Assembly (NCBI GenBank): GCA_024235215.1
Contig: JACKMU010000005.1
Coordinates: forward strand, 310,001-374,000
Direction of reading: 5' to 3'
Length of the DNA: 64,000 nt
Source of the DNA: Chromatiaceae bacterium
GTDB taxonomy: Bacteria > Pseudomonadota > Gammaproteobacteria > Chromatiales > Chromatiaceae
Positions within the stretch are counted from its first letter, which is position 1. Every line of letters starts with the position of its first letter. The notes beneath the pieces are model-generated. The model saw nothing but the letters and a program-made list of their open reading frames with translations, ran no database searches and was not told the DNA's origin. Position numbers and translations under genes: made by a program. This document shows, piece after piece, positions 63,915 through 64,000 of this stretch.

Positions 63915-64000
63915 GGTTGCCGCTCGATGGTTGACTGATCTGTTAATTGACAGGGGGAGTCGTCACTCGCCTGGACGACCGCGACACTCACGTTCCGGGA

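Overview
This is a gammaproteobacterial chromosome segment. Its flhA-flhF-flhG-fliA-cheYZAB-motCD-parC-parP-cheW-DUF2802 order is the one known from Pseudomonas and from Chromatiales/Sedimenticola-type sulfur bacteria. The host genes look moderately GC-rich, and htpG, adk, prmB, iscR and ettA are typical of free-living or facultatively symbiotic gammaproteobacteria. A Chromatiales/Sedimenticolaceae-like source is my inference, not something the sequence proves.

Layout. 1-810 is the tail of an exported protein with calcium-binding thrombospondin-type repeats. 0.9-12.5 kb is housekeeping: a fatty acid desaturase, hemN with a small partner gene, prmB, an orphan sensor kinase, a stand-alone iscR, DUF1249, thioredoxin, adk and htpG. 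12.8-19.4 kb runs pgm, ppsA and then an HPr-rel-A type cluster (PqqD-like protein, HprK-related kinase A, nucleotidyltransferase), with a convergent gene for a Tat-signal exported protein. 20.5-27.3 kb holds a dihydrolipoyl dehydrogenase-like enzyme, a lipoprotein, ettA and a DUF815 ATPase / VWA / membrane J-domain trio. 27.5-33.1 kb encodes a PAS-GGDEF-EAL protein and a large CheB-CheR-PAS protein. Then come a GH13 enzyme and a DUF1330 protein.

36.1-49.8 kb is a decayed chromosomal integron. An unusually long integron integrase is on the minus strand, and an array of mostly AT-richer gene cassettes is read away from it on the plus strand. Recognisable cassettes carry a PIN-like/zinc-ribbon protein, a truncated RES-domain protein, higBA, hicAB and an exported DUF1353 protein. 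attC sites can be read directly, because the cassette starts and R'' boxes complement each other. The array has been invaded by two group II introns (one lying in an attC R'' box), two IS91-like elements (one a chimeric fusion gene, one interrupted by an IS3 element) and a 167-bp direct repeat. The integron abuts the DUF2802 end of the motility cluster.

49.87-63.9 kb is a minus-strand operon, tightly packed apart from a gap of about 210 bp before motC's neighbour cheB. It covers flagellar export (flhA), flagellar number and placement (flhF, flhG), late-gene sigma factor (fliA), chemotaxis signalling (cheY, cheZ, cheA, cheB, cheW), a second-type stator (motC, motD) and polar array positioning (parC, parP). 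It also holds a 55-residue basic protein gene between cheW and DUF2802 that standard length cut-offs would miss.

The least-explained parts are the cassette-borne PIN/zinc-ribbon protein, the HPr-rel-A cluster with its Tat-exported neighbour, and the DUF815/VWA/J-domain trio. No tRNA, rRNA or CRISPR array was recognised.
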